DNA of 21,716 nucleotides, from positions 1 to 21,716 of the IMG/VR virus record IMGVR_UViG_3300027747_001079; one strand, given 5' to 3'. The position numbers and the translations under genes are program-made. How positions within the stretch are numbered: position 1 is the stretch's first letter; the number at the start of each line of letters is the position of its first letter. Shown here piece after piece: positions 17,027 to 21,552 of this stretch. This DNA is from a virus. The notes below the pieces were generated by a model. It was not told where the DNA came from. It worked only from the letters and a program-made list of their open reading frames with translations, and ran no database searches.

Positions 17027-17650
17027 ATGGATATAAAACAATTTCAAGGAATGTTAGACATGGTTATCAAGAATAAAGAAGGTAAAGTATTAAGCCGCAG
17101 CGAAGGTGAAGCAGTTCTTAAAGGACTTGCTAGCGTGACAATCACGATCTTTGCTGCTATCCTAGCAATCTCTGCATGGTTAGGTGGTCAGGTAAGTGGC
17201 AAGGTATTGTCAAACAATGTTGAACTTAATGATACATGGGCTTACTATCAAGCCAAGAGCATCAAGCAAAATCTTTATTTTGTAAACCTAGAAGATATCC
17301 GTGCACAGTTAGAAGACCCTACCACACCGCCTAATGTTCGTAAAATTCTTACAGAACGTGCTGACCGTTATCAGGGCGTAATCGATAAACTTGAAAGTGA
17401 TCCAAAAGGTCATGGTAAAAAAGAAATAATGGCAGAGGCTCGTGCACTTGAAACAGAACGTGACCTACTTAAGAAACGCAGTCCATTCTTTGGCATGGCT
17501 AACACTGTACTACAGATTGCTATTGTGCTAAGCACTACTGCTATTCTGGCAGTAAGTATGGCACTATGGTATGGTAGCATTGGTGTTGGTATTGTTGGTT
17601 TGCTACTACTAGCAGACGGTGTGTGGTATTTCTTTCCACTACCATTTTAA
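17027..17650 (+). CDS. DUF4337-like membrane protein (207 aa)
   Basis: Residues 68-84, NDTWAYYQAKSIKQNLY, match the hallmark of the DUF4337 family, whose function is unknown. A hydrophobic span lies at about 34-53. A long, charged, helical middle part (90-150, with EDIRAQLEDPTTPPNVR and a KKEIMAEARALETERD heptad-like run) follows, then two more hydrophobic spans at about 157-176 and 180-203. It is thus an inner-membrane protein with a large soluble loop. The ATG at 17027 has no ribosome site. The ATG at 17063 (residue 13) has AAGGA nine bases upstream and may be the true start. It follows the 140-aa gene by 22 bases and is probably co-transcribed from the late promoters upstream. Confidence 0.78.
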   Translation: MDIKQFQGMLDMVIKNKEGKVLSRSEGEAVLKGLASVTITIFAAILAISAWLGGQVSGKVLSNNVELNDTWAYYQAKSIKQNLYFVNLEDIRAQLEDPTTPPNVRKILTERADRYQGVIDKLESDPKGHGKKEIMAEARALETERDLLKKRSPFFGMANTVLQIAIVLSTTAILAVSMALWYGSIGVGIVGLLLLADGVWYFFPLPF

Positions 17651-17655
17651 TAAAT

Positions 17656-17731
17656 TGGCTCCCGAAACTTGATTCGAACAAGTAACCCCAGTGTTAACAG
17701 CACTGTGCTCTGCCAGTTGAGCTATTCGGGA
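17656..17731 (-). tRNA. tRNA-Asn (GUU)
   Basis: Acceptor TCCCGAA/TTCGGGA, D stem GCTC/GAGC, anticodon stem CAGTG/CACTG with loop CTGTTAA, T stem ACTTG/CAAGT with loop TTCGAAT, G73, encoded CCA. Regular cloverleaf; its 3' end lies six bases from the convergent DUF4337-like stop codon. Confidence 0.95.
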
Positions 17732-17747
17732 ATAACCTTATATTATT

Positions 17748-17776
17748 ACTATACTTATATTTTCCTGTTTTGTCAA
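17748..17776 (-). promoter_or_regulatory. Sigma70-like promoter upstream of tRNA-Asn
   Basis: Minus strand TTGACA at 17776-17771, 17-base spacer, TATAGT at 17753-17748; tRNA-Asn starts 17 bases further on. Confidence 0.65.
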
Positions 17777-17786
17777 GTATTATTTT

Positions 17787-17865
17787 TGGAGCACTCGAAG
17801 GGACTCGAACCCCCATGTATCCAATTAGCTTTCTCCTGATTCGAAGTCAGGCGGCATACGAGTGC
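17787..17865 (-). tRNA. tRNA-Arg (UCG)-like gene without a normal D arm
   Basis: Acceptor GCACTCG/CGAGTGC, anticodon stem CCTGA/TCAGG with loop CTTCGAA, T stem GGGGG/CCCTT with loop TTCGAGT, U73 and encoded CCA are all intact. Between acceptor and anticodon stem there are only seven bases (TATGCCG), too few for a D arm. Twenty bases (AGAAAGCTAATTGGATACAT) separate the anticodon and T stems. The total before CCA is 76 bases, the canonical length. TAT-CC before the anticodon arm can pair with GGATA after it. Confidence 0.6.
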
Positions 17866-17872
17866 ATTATAT

Positions 17873-17956
17873 TGGAGGATCGGATGGGACTCGAACCCAT
17901 GATGTTGGTATACTAGGTTAAAAGCCTAGGCCGTTCGCCACTACGGTAACCGATCC
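17873..17956 (-). tRNA. tRNA-Lys (UUU)
   Basis: Acceptor GGATCGG/CCGATCC, D stem CCG/CGG, anticodon stem CTAGG/CCTAG with loop CTTTTAA, T stem ATGGG/CCCAT with loop TTCGAGT, U73, encoded CCA. The variable region (TATACCAACATC, 12 bases) is longer than the usual five for tRNA-Lys. Confidence 0.85.
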
Positions 17957-18056
17957 AGAAATCAAAAGTCAGTGTGCAGCCCCCATCTATCGCCCACACC
18001 GTGACACATCCCATCGCCATTGCGGATTGTTTATTGTGCCTTACCGTCTTTTATAT
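17957..18056 (-). other. Spacer of unknown content between tRNA-Lys and tRNA-Pro
   Basis: About 100 bases without a recognisable tRNA or convincing frame, more GC-rich than other spacers here. On the minus strand it holds two imperfect copies of GGCGATgGGATG (near 18020 and 17990) and a GTGTG...CACAC inverted repeat. It may be a remnant of a deleted tRNA or a small structured RNA. Confidence 0.3.
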
Positions 18057-18132
18057 TGGTCTCCGTATGGGGATTCGAACCCCAACCACACGACTCCAAA
18101 TCGTGGATGCAACCAGGTAACACTTTACAGAG
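18057..18132 (-). tRNA. tRNA-Pro (UGG)
   Basis: Acceptor CTCTGTA/TACGGAG, D stem GTGT/GCAT, anticodon stem CACGA/TCGTG with loop TTTGGAG, T stem TGGGG/CCCCA with loop TTCGAAT, A73, encoded CCA. Confidence 0.9.
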
Positions 18133-18142
18133 ATAAACTTAT

Positions 18143-18260
18143 AGAAGGTTCCGATAGCCACCCATCGTCACCTACAACCGTTGGTAGTGATAGTTCTAGT
18201 TATTCCATCACACATTTGTTCATAAGAAGGTTCCCAGTTATATACAGGTCACCTACAACC
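18143..18260. repeat. Imperfect tandem duplication, about 82-base period
   Basis: AGAAGGTTCC occurs at 18143-18152 and 18225-18234, and GTCACCTACAACC at 18167-18179 and 18248-18260. The two paired copies lie 82 and 81 bases apart in the same order, while the sequence between the conserved blocks differs. It lies between tRNA-Pro and a degenerate tRNA; no frame or cloverleaf fits. Confidence 0.6.
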
Positions 18261-18274
18261 CTCTCACCTAAATG

Positions 18275-18348
18275 CCTGTCGTATGGGATTCGAACCCATC
18301 TCTCAACTGTCTCCGCAGTTGTATCCTATTCCTATAGACGAACGACCA
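18275..18348 (-). pseudogene. Degenerate tRNA-like gene
   Basis: A perfect T arm (ATGGG, TTCGAAT, CCCAT) and an Arg-like D region (TCTATAGGAATAGGATA) are present. However, the acceptor TGGTCGT/ACGACAG has a G-A mismatch at 2:71, no CCA is encoded (GCAT follows), and the anticodon hairpin CAACT/AGTTG encloses an eight-base loop (GCGGAGAC) without U33. Probably a decaying tRNA; amino acid not assignable. Confidence 0.6.
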
Positions 18349-18472
18349 GTAGGTTTGCAACCCTACTGTTGGCAAACTGTTGGCATTTGTTTTGTTAGAC
18401 CGGCAGGAGGCCCGTCTGCATTCCTACCATCTCCGTAGGTGCTTCACAAGCAGTGCCATACTGCTACAATCT
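18349..18472 (-). other. Spacer with several hairpins, possible structured RNA
   Basis: Four perfect or near-perfect hairpins follow each other: AGTAGG/CCTACT across 18348-18367; GACCGGC/GCCCGTC (one mismatch) across 18398-18416; CCTAC/GTAGG with a seven-base loop at 18423-18439; AGCAGT/ACTGCT with a five-base loop at 18449-18465. TGTTGGCA is repeated near 18367 and 18378. They do not assemble into a tRNA cloverleaf. Confidence 0.35.
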
Positions 18473-18550
18473 TGGTTGCGGAAGGGTAGGATTCGAACCT
18501 ACGATCTCCAGTTTATGAGACTGGCGAGATGACCACTTCTCTACCCCGCA
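18473..18550 (-). tRNA. tRNA-Met (CAU) with bulged acceptor stem
   Basis: Anticodon stem CCAGT/ACTGG with loop CTCATAA, D stem GAG/CTC, T stem GTAGG/CCTAC with loop TTCGAAT, A73 and encoded CCA. The 5' acceptor strand TGCGGGG faces CCTTCCGCA, so two extra bases (TT) are bulged. The anticodon stem lacks the three G-C pairs of an initiator. Confidence 0.75.
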
Positions 18551-18558
18551 ATAAATTT

Positions 18559-18646
18559 TGGTGGGACGGGTTGGATTCGAACCAACTCCGTTTCTATGTG
18601 TCGGATTTACAGTCCGATGCCCATCCGCCGTCTGAGCAGCCGTCCC
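18559..18646 (-). tRNA. tRNA-Tyr (GUA)
   Basis: Class II tRNA with long variable arm, acceptor GGGACGG/CCGTCCC, anticodon stem TCGGA/TCCGA with loop CTGTAAA, T stem GTTGG/CCAAC with loop TTCGAAT, A73, encoded CCA. Confidence 0.93.
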
Positions 18647-18655
18647 AATATCTTT

Positions 18656-18683
18656 ACATTATCACATTTAAATTATTTGTCAA
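18656..18683 (-). promoter_or_regulatory. Weak sigma70-like promoter upstream of tRNA-Tyr
   Basis: Minus strand TTGACA at 18683-18678, 16-base spacer, TAATGT preceded by TGA (extended -10). The -35 is perfect and the -10 poor; position just upstream of tRNA-Tyr supports it. Confidence 0.45.
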
Positions 18684-18691
18684 GCACTATT

Positions 18692-19006
18692 TTAGCTTGG
18701 ATTTTCTGGTTTCTTTTCTTGGTATTTTTCAAATTTTTTCTGATCAGCAGGTTCAAACTTTGTACCGCTGGCAACACCACAGAATCTGCCATCACTTTGC
18801 TCTAGTAGAACTGTCCATGTGTTTGTTTTAGGACTTACCAACATTATCATATGGCGATTTTGAGGATCAAGAAATTCAGCAAAAGGTATTTCGCCATATT
18901 GAGAATTTAAATATCCAAATATTTTCTCACCAACTGCACAAAGTGGGCCGTTTTCTTGCGCCAAAGCCGTGGTTGAAATTAATAACAGCGGTAATAAATA
19001 TTTCAT
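18692..19006 (-). CDS. Small exported protein (104 aa)
   Basis: A clear signal peptide, MKYLLPLLLISTTALA, with cleavage expected after ALA, leaves a mature protein of about 88 residues. It contains two cysteines (LCAVGEK and FCGVASG), probably one disulphide, a WTVLLEQSDG strand, and a charged Lys/Glu/Pro-rich tail. A ribosome site AAAGGG lies about nine bases before the ATG. The gene sits between tRNA-Tyr and tRNA-His on the same strand and is likely transcribed with tRNA-His from the promoter at 19124-19151. Similar small secreted proteins with a GTWTVL-type motif are common in marine phages. Periplasmic location is expected; function unknown. Confidence 0.75.
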   Translation of the reverse strand: MKYLLPLLLISTTALAQENGPLCAVGEKIFGYLNSQYGEIPFAEFLDPQNRHMIMLVSPKTNTWTVLLEQSDGRFCGVASGTKFEPADQKKFEKYQEKKPENPS

Positions 19007-19038
19007 TTTTTTATCCCTTTATTAGGTATTTAATAAAA

Positions 19039-19113
19039 TGGTACCGTCTACTGGTATCGATCCAGTTCTACGAGTGCCACAAACTCGTGTGCAACCTTTA
19101 ACACTTAGACGGC
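19039..19113 (-). tRNA. tRNA-His (GUG), lacking G-1 and C73
   Basis: Acceptor GCCGTCT/AGACGGT (G1-U72), D stem GTG/CAC, anticodon stem CGAGT/ACTCG with loop TTGTGGC, T stem ACTGG/CCAGT with loop ATCGATA, A73, encoded CCA. The G-1:C73 pair usual for tRNA-His is absent, and A54 replaces U54. Confidence 0.85.
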
Positions 19114-19123
19114 TCATATTATT

Positions 19124-19151
19124 AATATAACATGATTTTGCAGATTGTCAA
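19124..19151 (-). promoter_or_regulatory. Early promoter with palindromic -10, upstream of tRNA-His
   Basis: Minus strand TTGACA at 19151-19146, 16-base spacer, TATATT at 19129-19124. The -10 lies in ATATTATTAATAT (6-1-6 palindrome), the same layout as the promoters at 20499 and 20814. Confidence 0.75.
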
Positions 19152-19161
19152 TGAAAAAAAT

Positions 19162-19235
19162 TGGAGCGGCTAGCCAGAATCGAACTGGCGAATCTTCGTT
19201 GGCAACGAAGCAGGTTACCTCTACATCATAGCCGC
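19162..19235 (-). tRNA. tRNA-Gly (GCC)
   Basis: Acceptor GCGGCTA/TAGCCGC, anticodon stem CTTCG/CGAAG with loop TTGCCAA, T stem GCCAG/CTGGC with loop TTCGATT, U73, encoded CCA. The D stem ATGT/ACCT has one mismatch. Confidence 0.9.
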
Positions 19236-19257
19236 ATTATTTGTATATATCATTTGT

Positions 19258-19332
19258 TGGCGCTCTCCCCAAGATTCGAACTTGGAACTAAAGTTTCGTA
19301 GACTTCTGTGATATCCATTTCACCAAGAAAGC
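19258..19332 (-). tRNA. tRNA-Arg (ACG)
   Basis: Acceptor GCTTTCT/GGAGAGC with G-U pairs, D stem GTGA/TCAC, anticodon stem GAAGT/ACTTT with loop CTACGAA, T stem CCAAG/CTTGG with loop TTCGAAT, G73, encoded CCA. A34 is normal for this bacterial tRNA (inosine). Confidence 0.92.
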
Positions 19333-19339
19333 ATTATTT

Positions 19340-19417
19340 TGGTAGACCGTGTAGGATTTGAACCTACGTTGACGGAGATTAAGAGTCTCCCGCTAGAACC
19401 AACTCAGCTAACGGTCC
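19340..19417 (-). tRNA. tRNA-Lys (CUU)
   Basis: Acceptor GGACCGT/ACGGTCT (G1-U72), D stem GCT/AGC, anticodon stem GGAGA/TCTCC with loop CTCTTAA, T stem GTAGG/CCTAC with loop TTCAAAT, A73, encoded CCA. Confidence 0.92.
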
Positions 19418-19424
19418 ACATAAT

Positions 19425-19500
19425 TGGTACCCAAGGTTGGATTTGAACCAACGACCCACGCCTTATGAGAGCGTTGCCACTACCGCTGTGCTACTTGGGT
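19425..19500 (-). tRNA. tRNA with CAU anticodon (Met or Ile2)
   Basis: Acceptor ACCCAAG/CTTGGGT, anticodon stem ACGCT/GGCGT with loop CTCATAA, T stem GTTGG/CCAAC with loop TTCAAAT, A73, encoded CCA. It lacks the initiator G-C pairs; with a second CAU tRNA in the cluster, one may be tRNA-Ile2 (lysidine, AUA). Confidence 0.9.
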
Positions 19501-19507
19501 ATTATTT

Positions 19508-19582
19508 TGGTTGGCATGGGTGGGATCGAACCACCGACTCCAGTCTTATCAGGACTGTACTCTACCTCTGAGTTACACGCCA
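19508..19582 (-). tRNA. tRNA-Ile (GAU)
   Basis: Acceptor TGGCGTG/CATGCCA, D stem ACTC/GAGT, anticodon stem CAGTC/GACTG with loop CTGATAA, T stem GGTGG/CCACC with loop TTCGATC, A73, encoded CCA. Confidence 0.93.
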
Positions 19583-19589
19583 GAAAAAT

Positions 19590-19663
19590 TGGTGCTCCCA
19601 ACGGGAGTTGAACCCGTCTCTGCAGATTGAAAGTCTGTTATCCTTCCGATAGACGATGGGAGC
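19590..19663 (-). tRNA. tRNA-Glu (UUC)
   Basis: Acceptor GCTCCCA/TGGGAGC, anticodon stem CAGA/TCTG with loop CTTTCAA (outer A-C mismatch), T stem ACGGG/CCCGT with loop TTCAACT, A73, encoded CCA. Confidence 0.92.
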
Positions 19664-19672
19664 ATAATTTAT

Positions 19673-19749
19673 TGGCGATCTGTACGGGAGTTGAACCCGT
19701 TATCTCTTGCGTGACAGGCAAGCGTCTTAACCAATTCGACCTACAGACC
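19673..19749 (-). tRNA. tRNA-Asp (GUC)
   Basis: Acceptor GGTCTGT/ACAGATC, anticodon stem CTTGC/GCAAG with loop CTGTCAC, T stem ACGGG/CCCGT with loop TTCAACT, G73, encoded CCA. Confidence 0.93.
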
Positions 19750-19755
19750 ACATAT

Positions 19756-19832
19756 TGGAGAGGCAGGTGGGGGTCGAACCCACATTATCAGGTTTTGCAG
19801 ACCTTGCTGTCACCATTCCAGCGCACTGCCTC
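19756..19832 (-). tRNA. tRNA-Cys (GCA)
   Basis: Acceptor GAGGCAG/CTGCCTC, D stem GCT/AGC, anticodon stem AGGT/ACCT with loop CTGCAAA, T stem GTGGG/CCCAC with loop TTCGACC, U73 (cysteine identity base), encoded CCA. Confidence 0.92.
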
Positions 19833-19836
19833 TCGA

Positions 19837-20469
19837 TTATAGTTTATCTACGAACTCACGTAGCAGCGTATGATGATGACCATCGTGATAGAACTGTGGC
19901 ATATACTGCCATGTATCATACCAGTATGCTTGGCTCTCAGGATGACAGCCGATGATACCTACATTGCCTTGACGAATAGCCATAGCATCGCCGTTTGCAT
20001 AGGTAGCAACAGTCTCAAACTTACGCTTGTTGCCAACCAATGCACACCCATCATAGAAGTACATAGAGTCACGTTTACCGTTCCATGTAATATCTGCAAC
20101 TGTACCATATGAACGAGCAATGTCAGTAGTAGGACGCTTGATATACTGAACAGCATCTACGCCATCAAGTAGATTGAAATAGTGGCTGCCAGCCCAATAC
20201 GCACCCATGCAGATACCAAGATACTTGCCGCCATGAGCAATAAAGTCTTGGATCATCTCTACCTTGTCGCCAAGCAAATAGTCAAATGACATGCTGTCAC
20301 CGATACCGCCAGGAAATGCTACAATGTCAGCAGAACCCAAGATAGCGCCAAAGTCATCATCGACACGAAAGGTCTCAATGTCATATCCGCCGCTCAAAGC
20401 AGCAATCATGCCGTTTGTACAGTCACGGGAGCACACTGGATGATGGGAAAATAATGCTATTTTACGCAT
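19837..20469 (-). CDS. Class I glutamine-amidotransferase-like protein, BPL_N type (210 aa)
   Basis: The nucleophile elbow GICMGAYWAG places Cys87 after strand GGKYLGICMG. The downstream CHPES supplies His176 and Glu178, the usual Cys-His-Glu triad of class I amidotransferase-like folds. FPGGIGDSM (52-60) is the oxyanion-side glycine motif. Overall length and order fit the 'biotin-protein-ligase N-terminal' (BPL_N) group of stand-alone proteins rather than a synthetase-linked glutaminase; the true substrate of that group is not established. It could supply ammonia to the PP-loop protein at 14273-15493, but that is speculation. AGGAG lies eight bases before the ATG, and the promoter at 20499-20526 precedes it. 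The stop is four bases from tRNA-Cys, so the tRNAs probably ride on its transcript. No signal peptide. Confidence 0.8.
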   Translation of the reverse strand: MRKIALFSHHPVCSRDCTNGMIAALSGGYDIETFRVDDDFGAILGSADIVAFPGGIGDSMSFDYLLGDKVEMIQDFIAHGGKYLGICMGAYWAGSHYFNLLDGVDAVQYIKRPTTDIARSYGTVADITWNGKRDSMYFYDGCALVGNKRKFETVATYANGDAMAIRQGNVGIIGCHPESQAYWYDTWQYMPQFYHDGHHHTLLREFVDKL

Positions 20470-20498
20470 GAAACTCTCCTAAACTGCGGTATATTACT

Positions 20499-20526
20499 AA
20501 TATACCATAGTTAAAATTGTTGTCAA
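20499..20526 (-). promoter_or_regulatory. Early promoter with palindromic extended -10, for the amidotransferase-like gene
   Basis: Minus strand TTGACA at 20526-20521, 16-base spacer, TGG-TATATT with hexamer at 20504-20499. The -10 is part of TATATTAGTAATATA, a perfect 7-1-7 palindrome at 20490-20504, which could be a repressor site. Confidence 0.8.
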
Positions 20527-20534
20527 GTGTTATT

Positions 20535-20584
20535 TTTTTGACAGTTTTGCCAATATTTTGACACAAAAACTTAGTTTTTTGACA
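20535..20584 (-). repeat. Three TGTCAAAA repeats upstream of the promoter at 20499
   Basis: Read on the plus strand, TTTTGACA recurs with TTGACA at 20538-20543, 20558-20563 and 20579-20584, spaced 20 and 21 bases, i.e. about two helical turns. The last copy lies in the end of the 78-aa gene. Candidate activator or repressor sites; chance in this A/T-run-rich stretch cannot be excluded. Confidence 0.45.
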
Positions 20585-20807
20585 CTTTTTGGTACTGATC
20601 ATACCAGAATTTAGAGGCTGTCCGCAACTTAAAGTTGCTTTCCCGCACATATTCTAGTAGTGCTCTGGCTAGGGTTTCCTGTTCACCTCGCCAACCAGCA
20701 TCAGGCTCGCTAGCCATCTTATCAAGCAATCCCTGTGCCATATCAATATATGGACAGGTATCTTCTGGAATAACGGGTTTGTCAAGTGGTTTAGGAGTTC
20801 TAGCCAT
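20571..20807 (-). CDS. Small hypothetical protein (78 aa), probably leaderless
   Basis: Not recognised by family name. The protein is soluble and charged: a proline-rich start (MARTPKPLDKPVIPEDTCPY), then a helix IDMAQGLLDKMASEP and a second helical part ETLARALLEYVRESNFKLR ending FWYDQYQKVSKN. The composition and absence of low complexity argue for a real gene. The ATG at 20807 has no ribosome site and lies inside the palindrome of its own promoter, seven bases after the -10, so the mRNA is expected to begin at the ATG. Next in-frame ATG is residue 23. Early expression and a regulatory or host-takeover role are plausible inferences. Confidence 0.65.
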   Translation of the reverse strand: MARTPKPLDKPVIPEDTCPYIDMAQGLLDKMASEPDAGWRGEQETLARALLEYVRESNFKLRTASKFWYDQYQKVSKN

Positions 20808-20813
20808 ATTACT

Positions 20814-20841
20814 AATATATCAGGTTTTTACAGTTTGTCAA
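20814..20841 (-). promoter_or_regulatory. Early promoter with palindromic -10, for the 78-aa gene
   Basis: Minus strand TTGACA at 20841-20836, 16-base spacer, TATATT at 20819-20814, followed by AGTAATAT that completes the palindrome and contains the ATG. Confidence 0.78.
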
Positions 20842-20849
20842 GAGAAAAA

Positions 20850-20924
20850 TGGCACAGGGACTCAGCAACGATCTGAGAATTCAAGTTTTGGAGACTTGCG
20901 GTTTGCCAATTAACCTACCCCTAT
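20850..20924 (-). tRNA. tRNA-Trp (CCA anticodon), unusual T loop
   Basis: Acceptor ATAGGGG/TCCCTGT with two G-U pairs, D stem GGTT/AACC, anticodon stem CAAGT/ACTTG with loop CTCCAAA, T stem CTCAG/CTGAG with loop ATCGTTG, G73, encoded CCA. The T loop has A54 and U58 in place of U54 and A58. The 5' end at 20924 touches the endonuclease stop codon. Confidence 0.82.
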
Positions 20925-21547
20925 ATTCTTCCTTTGTAATATCCTAAATTTTTATAATTTTGAATATCTTCTTTTTTAATTTTTTTATTTTCTTGACCAT
21001 TTGTAATCCAACAGGTTCCAAATTGGGAATTTTTTTCTCCCGTTTGTTTTCCTTTGGTTGATTTTTTTATTTTTTCAATAGTCTCTGGCGTATGTTTTTT
21101 GCCGAACCAAGTTCCTTCTGGAAACTTTTCTCGCATTTTTTCAGTTGCTAATTTTAATCTTTTTAATCTTGATTCTTTATATTCGTCGGAATAATTTACT
21201 GTCTTATGAAGTTTTAATATGAGTTCTCTTGCTACTTGTTTTTGTTTATCTGATTTATTAAGACCATTTTTATTAAGATAACTAAATCCACCCTTGCCAC
21301 CCTCGCACAAATTATATGTTTCTTCGGAGATAATGACAAGTTCTTTTTCTTTTTTGTTCATATCTTCTTCATTGTCAAAAACAAAAAGTATTTCTTTAAT
21401 AAAATTTTCAATACCATATTTTATAATTGCTCTTTTAAGAAGTTTTCCACTTCCCATATAATCATCATTGAGATCAGTAGTTTGATGTTTTCCAATATAA
21501 TATTTTTTATTAATTTTGTTTGTAATTTTATAAATCGTGTAATACAT
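20921..21547 (-). CDS. GIY-YIG homing endonuclease with NUMOD3 (208 aa)
   Basis: From the ATG at 21547 the protein starts with the typical MYYTIYKITN strand, then KYYIGK (YIG motif, 17-19), LLKRAIIKYG (Arg39) and the KEKELV segment bearing the metal-binding Glu (67 or 69), followed by YNLCEGGKGGFSY. The C-terminal half has a NUMOD3 DNA-binding motif (FGKKHTPETIEKIKKSTKGK) and an FGTCWITNG ending common in phage free-standing nucleases. It would cut a specific DNA site and promote its own spread by recombination. A longer frame exists from 21616, but its first 23 residues do not resemble the family. There is no ribosome site; a late motif ends six bases upstream of the ATG. The gene is more AT-rich than the tRNAs beside it. 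Its TAG stop (20921-20923) overlaps the tRNA-Trp 5' end. Confidence 0.88.
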   Translation of the reverse strand: MYYTIYKITNKINKKYYIGKHQTTDLNDDYMGSGKLLKRAIIKYGIENFIKEILFVFDNEEDMNKKEKELVIISEETYNLCEGGKGGFSYLNKNGLNKSDKQKQVARELILKLHKTVNYSDEYKESRLKRLKLATEKMREKFPEGTWFGKKHTPETIEKIKKSTKGKQTGEKNSQFGTCWITNGQENKKIKKEDIQNYKNLGYYKGRI

Positions 21548-21552
21548 ATAGT

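Noticed and set aside
17787-17865. Plus-strand tRNA reading of the Arg(UCG) locus, with CCTGA-TTCGAAG-TCAGG as T arm
   Set aside because: Seven unpaired bases would separate the T stem from the acceptor stem and no CCA or D arm appears; the minus-strand reading has an encoded CCA and agrees with all neighbours.
18027-18398. 123-aa plus-strand frame across the tRNA cluster
   Set aside because: It runs antisense through tRNA-Pro and the tRNA remnant; its composition is that of reverse-complemented tRNAs. The same applies to frames at 18529-18831 and 19627-19955.
18992-18999. Plus-strand AATAAATA as a late promoter
   Set aside because: It lies in the signal-peptide codons of a minus-strand gene with no plus-strand gene downstream.
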